Positions 1 to 8,237 of a stretch of DNA of 64,000 nucleotides are shown piece after piece; the first letter of the stretch is position 1; every line of letters begins with the position of its first letter. Below the pieces are notes generated by a model, which saw only the letters and a program-made list of their open reading frames with translations, searched no databases and had not been told where the DNA came from. Position numbers and translations under genes: made by a program. This stretch comes from Silicimonas sp963779765. GTDB taxonomy: Bacteria > Pseudomonadota > Alphaproteobacteria > Rhodobacterales > Rhodobacteraceae. The DNA lies in assembly GCA_963779765.1 (NCBI GenBank), contig CAVZZP010000004.1:372001-436000 (forward strand), in the 5' to 3' direction.

Positions 1-779
1 GCCCGTCCGCATCGGTCACGGGCGCCGAGATCAGGTGATACTGGTTGAAGGCATAGGCCACGTCGCCCTCGTATTCGTCGACCTCGAACTTTCGGAAACT
101 CTCCTCGGTGATCGAGGCAAGCGGCATCGTGCGTGGCGACGACATGATCCGGCCGAGCGTGACATAGCGACACTGGCTTGTGGCGCGGGTCGACGAGGAT
201 GACGTGGTAGAACTGCTCGGGCAGGTCGTCCTGTCCCCGCAAGTGGTCGATGGTGTCTCCGACGGTCCAGTGCTCGGGCGCGATCACCACCTCGCGCTGC
301 ATCAGGCGTCCGGCGGAATACTCGGGATAGGACAGCGCCTGCTCGACCGCGATCCGGTCGACCATGTCCAGCGCCTCGAGAACGGCTTCCTGCCGGTCCT
401 CGTCGAGATCTTCGATGATATCGACGACGTCGTCCGATTCGAGCTCGCGCATCGCCTCGGCGAGCTGTTCCGAGGTCAGCGTCTCGATGACCTCTTCCCG
501 AATGTCCTCGTCGATCTCCGACAGAACCTCGCCGTCGATCAGCTCGGCGGCGAGAAGGACGAGCTGGCGCCGCTCCTCGGGCTCGACCTGTTCGAGAAGG
601 TCGGCGATGTCGGCGGCGTGCATCGGCTCGAAGAGAGCGGTCAGGCGCGCCTTGTCGCCCTCCTCGACCGCTTCGAGAACCTGCGCGACGGCCCTGTTGT
701 CCAAGGCATAGTCCTCGTCGACCGACCGCTCCTCCTCCTCCGCGACGGGGATCTCCTCGGTCTCGGGCGCGTCGGTCAT
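1..779 (-). CDS. mgtE: Magnesium transporter MgtE, C-terminus beyond left edge, one apparent frameshift
   Basis: N-terminal cytosolic part of an MgtE Mg2+ channel: an acidic MgtE_N superhelical domain (about residues 20-150, with DDVVDIIEDLDEDRQEAVLE-like repeats) runs into the first CBS domain (YPEYSAGRLM, then HVILVDPRHKPV). The membrane pore part lies outside the window. The ATG at 779 is preceded by a clear AGGAGG. Near position 167 the reading frame must shift by one extra base: before it the frame gives DPRHKPV, after it the +1 frame gives YVTLGRIMSS and continues as good CBS sequence to the edge. A single inserted C in TGTCGCTATG explains this. Family assignment is firm; the shift is most likely a consensus error. 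Divergent from guaD with an 82-bp gap. Confidence 0.88.
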   Translation of the reverse strand, partial: MTDAPETEEIPVAEEEERSVDEDYALDNRAVAQVLEAVEEGDKARLTALFEPMHAADIADLLEQVEPEERRQLVLLAAELIDGEVLSEIDEDIREEVIETLTSEQLAEAMRELESDDVVDIIEDLDEDRQEAVLEALDMVDRIAVEQALSYPEYSAGRLMQREVVIAPEHWTVGDTIDHLRGQDDLPEQFYHVILVDPRHKPVSLCHARPDHVVATHDAACLDHRGEFPKVRGRRIRGRRGLCLQPVSPDLGARDRCGR

Positions 780-861
780 GGGCGGCCTCCTCTGCTGGCG
801 CGCAACCTAGCCAATCCCCCGGGATGGACAACCGAAAGATATCCTCGATACCTTCCGCTCC

Positions 862-2174
862 ATGACCAGCACGCCTGAACTTCTCATCGGCCAGACGCTC
901 GCCTTTCCTGCCGATCCCTTCGAGGCGGGATGGGACGCAGTACGCCATGACGCCCGAGGCGGCGTCCTTGTCGAGAACGGACGCATCGCGGCCACCGGCA
1001 CCGCCGACGACCTGCGCCGCGCGCACCCGTCGGCCCGCGTCACCGACCACGGCGACGCGCTCATCCTGCCCGGCTTCATCGACGCCCACGTCCACTATCC
1101 TCAGACCGGCATCATCGCGTCCTGGGGCAAGCGGCTGATCGACTGGCTGAACGACTACACCTTCCCCGAGGAACTGCGCTTTTCGGACCCGGACTATGCG
1201 CGGCAGGCGGCGAAGCTCTTCTTCGACCTGTCGCTCTCCCACGGCACCACGACGGTCTCGAGCTTCTGCACCGTCCATCCCGAAAGCGTCGACGCCTTCT
1301 TCGCCGAAGCGCAGGCGCGGGGTCTCTGCGCCGTCGGCGGCAAGACCTGCATGGACCGGAACGCGCCCGAGGGGCTGACGGACACGCGCGCAATCGGCCT
1401 ATGACGAACTCGAAGACCCTCCTGGAGCGCTGGCACGGCAAGGACCGTCTGCAATACGCCGTCACGCCGCGCTTCTCGCCCACCTCGACGCGCGAGCAGC
1501 TACAGGCACTCGGCGCGCTTTGGGCCGAAAATCCGGACTGCCCGATGCAGACGCATCTGTCGGAGCAGACCGACGAGGTCGCCTGGGTCATGGACCTCTT
1601 CCCCGAGGCACGCGATTACCTCGACACCTACGAGGCGGCGGGTCTCCTCGGTCCCGGCGCGATGTTCGGCCATGCGATCCACCTGACCGAGCGCGAACGC
1701 GCGCGTCTCAAGGAAGCGGATGCGGCGCTGGTCCATTGCCCGACTTCGAACACCTTCATCGGTTCGGGCCTCTTCGACCTGGCCGGGCTGAAGGCGGCGG
1801 GCCAGACCGTGGGCCTTGCCACCGACACAGGCGGCGGGTCCTCTTTCTCGATGCTGCGGACGATGGCGGCGGCCTACGAGATCGGCCAGCTTCGCGGACG
1901 CGCGCCCCACCCCGCCGAACTCCTCTGGCTCGCGACCGAAGGCTCGGCCCGCGCGCTGCGGCTCGAGGACAGGATCGGCCGCCTCGCGCCCGGGCACGAC
2001 GCCGACCTCGTCGTCCTCGACCTCGCCTCGACGCCGGTCATCGCGCAGCGCGCCGCCCGCGCCGAGACGATCTGGGAGGCGGTGTTCCCGACGATCATGA
2101 TGGGGGACGACCGCGCCATCCGCGAGGTTCGTATTCTTGGCAGGCCGGTCGCAGGCGTATTTTCGAAGAAATGA
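862..2174 (+). CDS. guaD: Guanine deaminase, split by two one-base insertions
   Basis: Zn-dependent amidohydrolase converting guanine to xanthine in purine salvage. The metal site HVH sits at residues 76-78 (FIDAHVHYPQ), later ligands are in MQTHLSEQ and FGHAIHL, and the catalytic Asp is in ATDTGGG. The frame starting at 862 stops at 1404, and a second frame from 1401 carries the rest to 2174. The family expects a continuous stretch here; removing one base near 1384-1390 and one extra A at 1407/1408 restores an uninterrupted protein of about 436 residues reading SAYDDSKTLLERW across the joint. The apparent ATGA overlap between two ORFs is therefore probably accidental. The 8-oxoguanine-type deaminase gene follows convergently 56 bp downstream, suggesting a purine catabolism locus. 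Confidence 0.87.
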
Positions 2175-2230
2175 AGCGCTAGTCCTTCATTTCTTCACAA
2201 GTACGCATGTCCATCGCGTGCCGCCCCAGC

Positions 2231-3556
2231 CTAACCCGCGAGCCGTGCGACGGCGCGCCTGGCCGCTTCAAGGGCGGCGGGCAGATGTACCGTCGCGATC
2301 CGCCCTTCGGCGACCACGCGGCGTCCCTCGACGAAGAGGTCGCGCACGCCGGACGGGCCTGCGAGCAGCAGCGCCGCGCTATCCCAGGATCCCGCGCTTT
2401 CGATCCCCGAGACGTCCCAGACTGCGATGTCGGCGCGCATCCCCACGCGAATGCGCCCGATGTCGTCACGCCCGAGCGCCGCCGCACCGCCGACCGTCGC
2501 GATCTCCAGCGCCTCGCGCGCGCTCATCGCGTCCGCGCCGCGTGCGACCCGCTGGAGAAGCATGGCCTGCCGCGCCTCGGCCAAAAGGTTCGCGCGGTCA
2601 TTCGACGCCGATCCGTCGACGCCCAGTCCGACGGTCACGCCCGCGTCCCGCATGGCGCGCACCGGCGCGATCCCCGAGCCGAGCCGGCAGTTCGAGCAGG
2701 GGCAATGGGCGACCGCGGTGCGCGTTCTGGCAAAGAGATCAATCTCCTGCGCGTCGAGCTTCACGCAATGCGCGTGCCAGACGTCGGGGCCGGTCCAGCC
2801 CAGCTCCTCGGCGTACTGGCCTGGACGGCAGCCGAAGGTTGCCAGCGAATAGCGCACGTCCTCGTCATTCTCGGCCAGATGCGTGTGCAGCCTGACGCCC
2901 TTGTCGCGGGCGAGAATGGCCGCGTCCCGCATCAACTCGCGGCTGACCGAGAAGGGCGAGCAGGGCGCCACGCCGACGCGGACCATCGCGCCGGGACTCG
3001 GATCGTGGAACGTGTCGATCACGCGCAGGCAGTCATCCAGGATGGCTCCCTCCCGCTCGACAAGCGCATCGGGTGGCAGGCCGCCCGCGCTTTCGCCGAT
3101 CGACATCGCCCCGCGCGTCGGGTGAAAGCGAAGCCCGACCTCGGACGCGGCGGAGATCGTGTCGTCAAGGAGCGCGCCGTTCGGGTAGAGGTAGAGGTGA
3201 TCGGACGTGGTCGAGCAGCCCGACAGGGCCAATTCGGCCAGCCCGAGCGTCGCGGACAGCGCGAAATCCTCCGGAGTGAACCGGGACCAGATCGGGTAGA
3301 GCCGCTTCAGCCATCCGAAGAGAAGCGCATCCTGCGCCCCGGGCACGGCGCGGGTCAGCGTCTGGTAGAGGTGGTGGTGCGTGTTCACGAGGCCCGGCGT
3401 CAGGACGCATCCGGCGCAGTCGAGCACCTCGGCCCCCGCCGCGTCGAGCCCTTGCCCCACGGCGGCGATGACCCCGTCCTCGATCCGGACGTCGGCGTCC
3501 CGAAGCTCGGCCCCGTCCATGGTCAGGACGTGGTCGGCTCGGCGGAGAAGCGTCAC
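2231..3556 (-). CDS. 8-oxoguanine deaminase-type amidohydrolase
   Basis: Amidohydrolase of the TrzN/AtzB-like branch, 441 residues. The metal motif NTHHHLYQTLTR lies at about residues 58-69, followed by RLHTHLAEN (Zn ligand and general acid/base Glu region), WHAHCVKL and LGVDGSASND carrying the metal-binding Asp. The NTHHHLYQ version is typical of enzymes assigned as 8-oxoguanine deaminase (8-oxoguanine to urate), so that substrate is a family-based inference; other amino-purine or triazine substrates are possible. I prefer the GTG at 3556, which overlaps the hisN stop as GTGA, over the in-frame TTG at 3562. The four-base overlap implies translational coupling with hisN, and the convergent neighbour is guanine deaminase. 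Confidence 0.85.
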   Translation of the reverse strand: MTLLRRADHVLTMDGAELRDADVRIEDGVIAAVGQGLDAAGAEVLDCAGCVLTPGLVNTHHHLYQTLTRAVPGAQDALLFGWLKRLYPIWSRFTPEDFALSATLGLAELALSGCSTTSDHLYLYPNGALLDDTISAASEVGLRFHPTRGAMSIGESAGGLPPDALVEREGAILDDCLRVIDTFHDPSPGAMVRVGVAPCSPFSVSRELMRDAAILARDKGVRLHTHLAENDEDVRYSLATFGCRPGQYAEELGWTGPDVWHAHCVKLDAQEIDLFARTRTAVAHCPCSNCRLGSGIAPVRAMRDAGVTVGLGVDGSASNDRANLLAEARQAMLLQRVARGADAMSAREALEIATVGGAAALGRDDIGRIRVGMRADIAVWDVSGIESAGSWDSAALLLAGPSGVRDLFVEGRRVVAEGRIATVHLPAALEAARRAVARLAG

Positions 3557-4365
3557 GCGCAAGCAAGACGCTCCATGGCGGCGGCGTGGATTTCGGGCGT
3601 CGCGGCGGCGAGGATGCGGCCGCCTCCATCGGCGCGACCGCCGGCCCAGTCGGTCACGATCCCGCCTGCCGCCTCGATCACCGCGATCGGGGCCTGCACG
3701 TCATAGGGCTGAAGTCCCGCCTCGATCACCAGGTCGATCTGCCCCGCCGCGAGAAGTGCGTAGGCGTAGCAGTCGCAGCCGTATCGCGTGAGCCGCACCT
3801 CGGAGGCGACGCGCCGGAATGCGGCACCTTCCTCGGGGCTCCCGACTTCGGGAAAGGTGGTGAAGAGCGTGGCCTCTGCCAAGGTCCGGGTGGGGCGCAC
3901 GCCAAGCCGCGCCTCGCCCAAAGGCCCCTCGACGCTGGCACGGCCAAGGCCGCCCCTGAACCGCTCACCAATGTAGGGCTGGTCGATCAGGCCTAGAAAA
4001 GGGCCATCCGCATCCGCCACCGAGACGAGGACGCCCCAGGTCGGCGTCCCGCTGATGTAGCCGCGCGTGCCGTCTATCGGATCGAGAACCCAGGTCAGAC
4101 CACTGGTGCCGCCCTTGAGCCCATGCTCCTCACCCAGGATGGCGTCGTCCGGCCGCTCCTCGGCCAGGATCGCGCGCATCGCGGCTTCGGCGCTTCGGTC
4201 CGCTATGGTGACGGGATCGAAGTCGGTGCGCTTGCTTTCGGTCGCAAGGCCGCGGCTTCGGAAATGACGCAGTGTCTCGACGCGGGCGGCATCGGCCAGG
4301 CGGTCGGCGACCGCCCAGAGACGCGACGCGTCGATGTCCTTTGAAGTCACCGGCTGGCCCCCCAC
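3553..4365 (-). CDS. hisN: Histidinol-phosphatase, inositol monophosphatase family
   Basis: Mg2+-dependent phosphatase of the IMPase superfamily, 270 residues. Visible metal-site motifs are GEEHG (about residue 78), the signature DPIDGTRGYI (about 93-102) and DVQAPIAVIEAAGG near the C-terminus. Among alphaproteobacterial IMPase paralogues this sequence pattern is usually annotated HisN, which dephosphorylates L-histidinol phosphate in histidine synthesis; assignment to that substrate is by family resemblance. It is the first gene of a two-gene minus-strand unit and its stop overlaps the deaminase start by four bases. Confidence 0.85.
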   Translation of the reverse strand: MGGQPVTSKDIDASRLWAVADRLADAARVETLRHFRSRGLATESKRTDFDPVTIADRSAEAAMRAILAEERPDDAILGEEHGLKGGTSGLTWVLDPIDGTRGYISGTPTWGVLVSVADADGPFLGLIDQPYIGERFRGGLGRASVEGPLGEARLGVRPTRTLAEATLFTTFPEVGSPEEGAAFRRVASEVRLTRYGCDCYAYALLAAGQIDLVIEAGLQPYDVQAPIAVIEAAGGIVTDWAGGRADGGGRILAAATPEIHAAAMERLACA

Positions 4366-4435
4366 CCTTCGCTGGAGACCGGCCTAGCAGAGCGCACGCG
4401 ACCGTCAAGGATCCCGCAACGGATCCTCAGGTCAG

Positions 4436-4813
4436 CTAAGCGACGTCCGAGAGGACCCGGGCCAGTTCGAACAGGCGGCGGCGCTGCGTCTCGGGGATCG
4501 CGTAATAGGACCTCACGAGTTCCAGCGCCTCCTTGTCCTTCAGGATGTCGACAGGCACGTCGGTCTGATAGTCGGTCTCGGCAACGTGGTTCGCATCCGA
4601 GAGACCCTCGAAGAAGAAGCTCACCGGTACCGACAGAGCGGCGGCGATATCCCAGAGCCGGGAGGCCGAGACGCGGTTCATGCCGGTCTCGTACTTCTGG
4701 ATCTGCTGGAACTTGATGCCGACCTTCTCCGCCAACTGCTGTTGGGTCATGCCCACCAGCCAGCGACGATGCCGTATCCGCTTGCCGACGTGGACATCAA
4801 CTGGGTGCTTCAT
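4436..4813 (-). CDS. XRE-family helix-turn-helix regulator
   Basis: Cytosolic DNA-binding protein of 125 residues. A lambda-repressor-like HTH occupies about residues 9-65 (GMTQQQLAEKVGIKFQQIQK is the helix-turn-helix core, followed by YETGMNRVSASRLWDIAAAL). The C-terminal 60 residues are acidic then basic and likely serve dimerisation. The start ATG at 4813 has GGGAG eight bases upstream. A perfect inverted repeat lies 14 bp upstream (4827-4841), suggesting autoregulation. Genes of this type are common in Rhodobacteraceae; the regulon is unknown from sequence. Confidence 0.85.
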   Translation of the reverse strand: MKHPVDVHVGKRIRHRRWLVGMTQQQLAEKVGIKFQQIQKYETGMNRVSASRLWDIAAALSVPVSFFFEGLSDANHVAETDYQTDVPVDILKDKEALELVRSYYAIPETQRRRLFELARVLSDVA

Positions 4814-4826
4814 AGCGTGGCTCCCT

Positions 4827-4841
4827 CTGCAACCTTTGCAG
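4827..4841. promoter_or_regulatory. Candidate operator upstream of the XRE regulator
   Basis: Perfect 6-bp inverted repeat CTGCAA-CCT-TTGCAG, 14 bp before the start codon of the XRE regulator. A second, spaced repeat CAGCT-GAAT-AGCTG lies at 4860-4873. Position and symmetry fit an autoregulatory binding site; binding itself is inferred. Confidence 0.45.
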
Positions 4842-5054
4842 GTATGCGTCTAATGCAGACAGCTGAATAGCTGCCTTTTTGGTTAGGCTTTGTCTCGGGA
4901 ACCGGTCGTCCGCCCAAACCCGACCGCCGAAAGAATATGACTCAACCCTGCGAAGTATGCGCCGGACACTAATGCAATCATGGCGCATGACGCAACGTCT
5001 GGTGTGTCACGGATCACGTTTGCGAATTTTCCGCAACAGGTGTTAGGAGGAGGG

Positions 5055-6026
5055 ATGACGCATTCCATGCACGCATTGGTTGTAGAATCTCTAGGCGCCA
5101 CGCCGACTTGGGGTGTCACCGACCGTCCGGAACCCGGTGCCGGAGAGCTTCGGATCAGGGTACTCGCGGCTGCGCTGAATTTTGCCGATACGCTGATGAT
5201 CGACGGGACCTACCAGGAGACGCCGCCCTGCCCCTTTGTGCCCGGGATGGAAGTTTGCGGAATCGTTGACGCAATTGGTGAGGAATCGGGCAGTTTTCGA
5301 ACAGGCGCGCGAATCGCGTCGTTCTGTGGACATGGCGGGCTGGCGGAGTTCGTGGTCGTGTCAGAGGACCGCTGCTTCCCGGTGCCGGACACGATGGACG
5401 ACATGACGGCCGCCGCCTTCCCGATTGCCTACGGCACGTCTCACCTGGCGCTGACACGCCGGGCGCGCCTTGCGGCAGGCGAGACGCTTGTCGTTCTCGG
5501 CGCCGCCGGTGGGGTCGGTCTGACGGCGGTCGAGATCGGCAAAGCCCTGGGCGCCCGCGTCGTGGCAGTGGCGCGCGGCGATGCCAAGCGCGAGGCGGCG
5601 ATGCGCGCGGGTGCGGATGCCGCCATCGACGGGGATGCTCCGGATTTGCGCGAGGCTCTGAAGGCCGAAGGACCGGTTCACGTCGTATACGACCCTGTCG
5701 GGGGTGCGACGGGCGAGGCCGCGTTGCGCGCGCTTGCTCCAGAGGGGCGGTATCTCGTCATCGGCTTCGCATCCGGCGACCTGCCGTCGCTCCGTCCGAA
5801 CCATCTTCTGGTGAAGAACGTGGACGTGATCGGGTTCTATTGGGGTGGCTACCGCACCTTTGCGCCCGACATCCTGATGGACAGCCTGGCTCAACTGACG
5901 GGCTGGCACTCCCAGGGCAAGATCCGGCCCCAGATCAGCCACGTCCTGCCTATGGCGCGTGCCAATGACGGTCTCGACCTTCTGCGCCGACGCGAGGCGA
6001 CGGGAAAGGTCGTTCTTACCCTGTAG
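5055..6026 (+). CDS. NADPH:quinone oxidoreductase family protein (zinc-less MDR)
   Basis: Medium-chain dehydrogenase/reductase of 323 residues resembling NADPH:quinone reductase. The N-terminal GroES-like domain has ALNFADTLMIDGTYQ, and the Rossmann domain has the nucleotide motif LGAAGGVGLTAVEIGKALGA at about residues 147-165 followed by MRAGADAAID. No structural-zinc cysteine cluster is seen, as expected for the QOR class. I start at 5055 because AGGAGG ends five bases earlier; an in-frame ATG exists upstream at 4980 without comparable support. The 3' end overlaps the convergent LysR gene by 11 bp. Confidence 0.87.
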   Translation: MTHSMHALVVESLGATPTWGVTDRPEPGAGELRIRVLAAALNFADTLMIDGTYQETPPCPFVPGMEVCGIVDAIGEESGSFRTGARIASFCGHGGLAEFVVVSEDRCFPVPDTMDDMTAAAFPIAYGTSHLALTRRARLAAGETLVVLGAAGGVGLTAVEIGKALGARVVAVARGDAKREAAMRAGADAAIDGDAPDLREALKAEGPVHVVYDPVGGATGEAALRALAPEGRYLVIGFASGDLPSLRPNHLLVKNVDVIGFYWGGYRTFAPDILMDSLAQLTGWHSQGKIRPQISHVLPMARANDGLDLLRRREATGKVVLTL

Positions 6027-6885
6027 CCGCAAGTTGCGGCGACATGAACGAGCGTCGGACGAGGCCGACCAGATCCTCCAGCACCTCGCTTCGGCCCTGG
6101 GGGGCGACGTAGAAGTTTATCTTCCGTGTCCCGAGATCGGGCAAGGCGCCGCCATGCGACACCTGGAACAACTGCGGCACCGCGCCGGCCAGCTGCGCGG
6201 TCACGGCGAGATCCGCGACGACGGTCGCCTCGACGGTACGCGAACTGTCGGAATCGATGCTCATCTCCCACGGCACGCCAGCGCGGTCGAGGGACGCGAT
6301 CATGCCTTTGCGGAACTGGCACTTCGGCTGCGACGCCAGCGGCAGGGGCCGACGCTGCCATGCGACGCCATCCTTGGCTCCGTACCACAGAAGCGGCTTC
6401 TCGGTCAGCGTTTCGCCGCCGGGGTCGCAATGGTCTTCGGTCGTCAGGATCAGGTCGCACTCGCCCCGAGCGAACATCTCCTTCAGGCGCAGTGTGTAGG
6501 ACGACAGAAGCTGGACCTTCATCCTCGGATGCTCGACGTGGAAGAAGCGCAGGACCGGCGGGATCGCGGGATAGACGATGTCGCTCGGGACGCCGAGAAC
6601 GAGCGTGCCCTCATAGGCCACGTCGGTCATCCGGTTCATCACTTCGTCGTTCAGCGCAAGGATCTTGCGGCCATAGCTCAGAAGCTGCTCGCCCGCCGTC
6701 GTCAGACCGACGCCCCGGCCCGTCCGGTCGAGAAGCTGCTGGTCGAGACTTTCCTCGAGCCGCTTGAGCTGCATCGACACGGCGGACTGGGTCAGATTCA
6801 GGACCGCCGAAGCCTTGGTGACGCCACCTGTGTCTGCCACGGCCACGAAAGAACGGACGGCTGTCAGATCGAGGTTCCGAGGCAT
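6016..6885 (-). CDS. LysR-family transcriptional regulator
   Basis: 289 residues with an N-terminal winged HTH (LDLTAVRSFVAVADTGGVTK, then LNLTQSAVSMQLKRLE, residues 4-60) and a LysR substrate-binding domain (about 90-280). The start is immediately preceded by a perfect palindrome ATCACG-CTC-CGTGAT (6886-6900) that also contains the GGAG ribosome-binding site, suggesting autorepression. It is divergent from a DUF1127 gene that carries a partial copy of the same motif. Effector unknown. Confidence 0.88.
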   Translation of the reverse strand: MPRNLDLTAVRSFVAVADTGGVTKASAVLNLTQSAVSMQLKRLEESLDQQLLDRTGRGVGLTTAGEQLLSYGRKILALNDEVMNRMTDVAYEGTLVLGVPSDIVYPAIPPVLRFFHVEHPRMKVQLLSSYTLRLKEMFARGECDLILTTEDHCDPGGETLTEKPLLWYGAKDGVAWQRRPLPLASQPKCQFRKGMIASLDRAGVPWEMSIDSDSSRTVEATVVADLAVTAQLAGAVPQLFQVSHGGALPDLGTRKINFYVAPQGRSEVLEDLVGLVRRSFMSPQLAATG

Positions 6886-6900
6886 ATCACGCTCCGTGAT
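6886..6900. promoter_or_regulatory. Palindrome abutting LysR start codon
   Basis: ATCACG-CTC-CGTGAT, perfect 6-bp arms, directly adjoining the LysR start and enclosing its Shine-Dalgarno. A related ATCACGCTCGAT occurs at 6984-6995 before the divergent DUF1127 gene. Probable LysR site; inferred from symmetry and placement. Confidence 0.5.
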
Positions 6901-7011
6901 GAATGGGATCAGAAGAATTCGTTTTTAAAATGTATCAGCAGGGCACATATTCATCAAGCACGATGATGAAAGGAACTCGACGCATCACGCTCGATAACAG
7001 GACATAGACCA

Positions 7012-7239
7012 ATGACGACAATGACCCACACCCCCCGCTCCGCCCTCTTCCCCGTTGTTCTGACGGCCCGCCTCGGTGTGCTCGACCGTCTTCTGACGCT
7101 TTATTCCATCCACAACGAGCGCCGCGCGCTTGCACAAATGGATGCGTCGCGTCTGTCCGACATCGGCGTCAGCCGCAGCGCCGCCCGCGCTGAATCCCGC
7201 CGCGCTGCCTGGGATGCGCCCGAGCGCTGGACGCGCTAA
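7012..7239 (+). CDS. DUF1127 small protein
   Basis: 75-residue basic protein. The C-terminal half (LDRLLTLYSIHNERRALAQM, then RLSDIGVSRSAARAESRRAAW and a terminal DAPERW) matches the DUF1127/YjiS pattern of a short arginine-rich domain ending in a Trp-containing tail. Such proteins are often stress- or phosphate-responsive and may bind RNA, but this one's role is not known. It is divergent from the LysR gene and 145 bp upstream of the BI-1 gene. An alternative ATG lies three codons in. Confidence 0.8.
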   Translation: MTTMTHTPRSALFPVVLTARLGVLDRLLTLYSIHNERRALAQMDASRLSDIGVSRSAARAESRRAAWDAPERWTR

Positions 7240-7384
7240 GCCGCGACCGGCGGTCACACCCCTGAAAAACAGACTGTTCCAACAGCCGTAGCGGTTGAAA
7301 TCACGTCCGTCTCTGCCAATATGCACGGGGACGGACGGTTTTCCCGATCCGGCACCGACCAGATCCTTTGGGGAGCACAACCAC

Positions 7385-8170
7385 ATGGCTGAATACGAGA
7401 CCATCCGCGGCACCACCACGACCGGTGTACGGACGGCCACGATCGATGCGGGCCTTCGCGCCCACATGAACAAGGTCTACGGCACGATGTCCGTCGGCAT
7501 GCTCATCACGGCTGCTGCCGCATGGGCCATCGCCGGACTTGCAGTGACCTCCGATCCCTCGGCCACCGGCATCATGCTTCGCGACGGCGAATATCTCACC
7601 GGCCTCGGCCAGGCGCTCTATGCCTCGCCGCTTCGCTGGGTCGTAATGCTCGCCCCGCTTGCCTTCATCTTCTTCGGCTGGAACCGCATCCTCGAGCGCG
7701 CCTCGTCGGGTACGGCACAAGTTGCCTTCTATGCCTTCGCGGCCATGATCGGCATCAGCTTCAGCTCGATCTTCCTTGTCTACACCGACTTCTCGATCGT
7801 GCAGACGTTCCTCGTGACGGCGATCGCCTTCGCGGGACTGTCGATCTGGGGCTATACCACCAAGCGCGACATCTCGGGCATTGGATCGTTCCTGATCATG
7901 GGCGTGATCGGCCTGATCGTGGCGATGGTGATCAACCTGTTCCTGCAGTCGCCTGCCATGATGTTCGCGATTTCGGGTATCGGCGTCCTGCTGTTCGCGG
8001 CCCTCACGGCCTACGACACGCAGAACATCAAGACGATGTACATCGCCCACGCGCAGGCGATGGACCAGGATTGGCTGGACAAGTCGGCGATCCACGGCGC
8101 GCTGGCGCTGTACCTCGACTTCATCAACATGTTCCAGTTCCTGCTCTACTTCATGGGCAACCAGGAATAG
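7385..8170 (+). CDS. Bax inhibitor-1/YccA family membrane protein
   Basis: 261-residue integral inner-membrane protein with about seven hydrophobic segments after a 35-residue soluble N-terminus. It ends with the conserved DYTQN-like region (ALTAYDTQNIKTMYI) and the ALALYLDFINMFQFLLYFMG segment typical of BI-1/YbhL/YccA proteins, some of which act as pH-sensitive Ca2+ leak channels or FtsH partners. The ATG at 7385 follows GGGGAG by eight bases. A strong terminator follows at 8192-8218. Confidence 0.9.
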   Translation: MAEYETIRGTTTTGVRTATIDAGLRAHMNKVYGTMSVGMLITAAAAWAIAGLAVTSDPSATGIMLRDGEYLTGLGQALYASPLRWVVMLAPLAFIFFGWNRILERASSGTAQVAFYAFAAMIGISFSSIFLVYTDFSIVQTFLVTAIAFAGLSIWGYTTKRDISGIGSFLIMGVIGLIVAMVINLFLQSPAMMFAISGIGVLLFAALTAYDTQNIKTMYIAHAQAMDQDWLDKSAIHGALALYLDFINMFQFLLYFMGNQE

Positions 8171-8191
8171 ACGTCTTCGCAGTAATTGACG

Positions 8192-8218
8192 AAGGGCCGG
8201 CCTTGCGCCGGCCCTTTT
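8192..8218 (+). terminator. Intrinsic terminator after the BI-1 gene
   Basis: Ten-base-pair GC-rich stem (AAGGGCCGGC / GCCGGCCCTT) with loop CTTGC and a TTTT run, 21 bp past the BI-1 stop. Symmetric enough to serve the convergent phosphatase gene too. Confidence 0.8.
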
Positions 8219-8237
8219 CGTTTGAAGGCCGCAGTCG

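Noticed and set aside
1401..2174. A separate gene starting at the ATGA overlap in guanine deaminase
   Set aside because: It lacks the HxH metal ligands, which are in the upstream piece, and single-base corrections rejoin the two into one standard enzyme.
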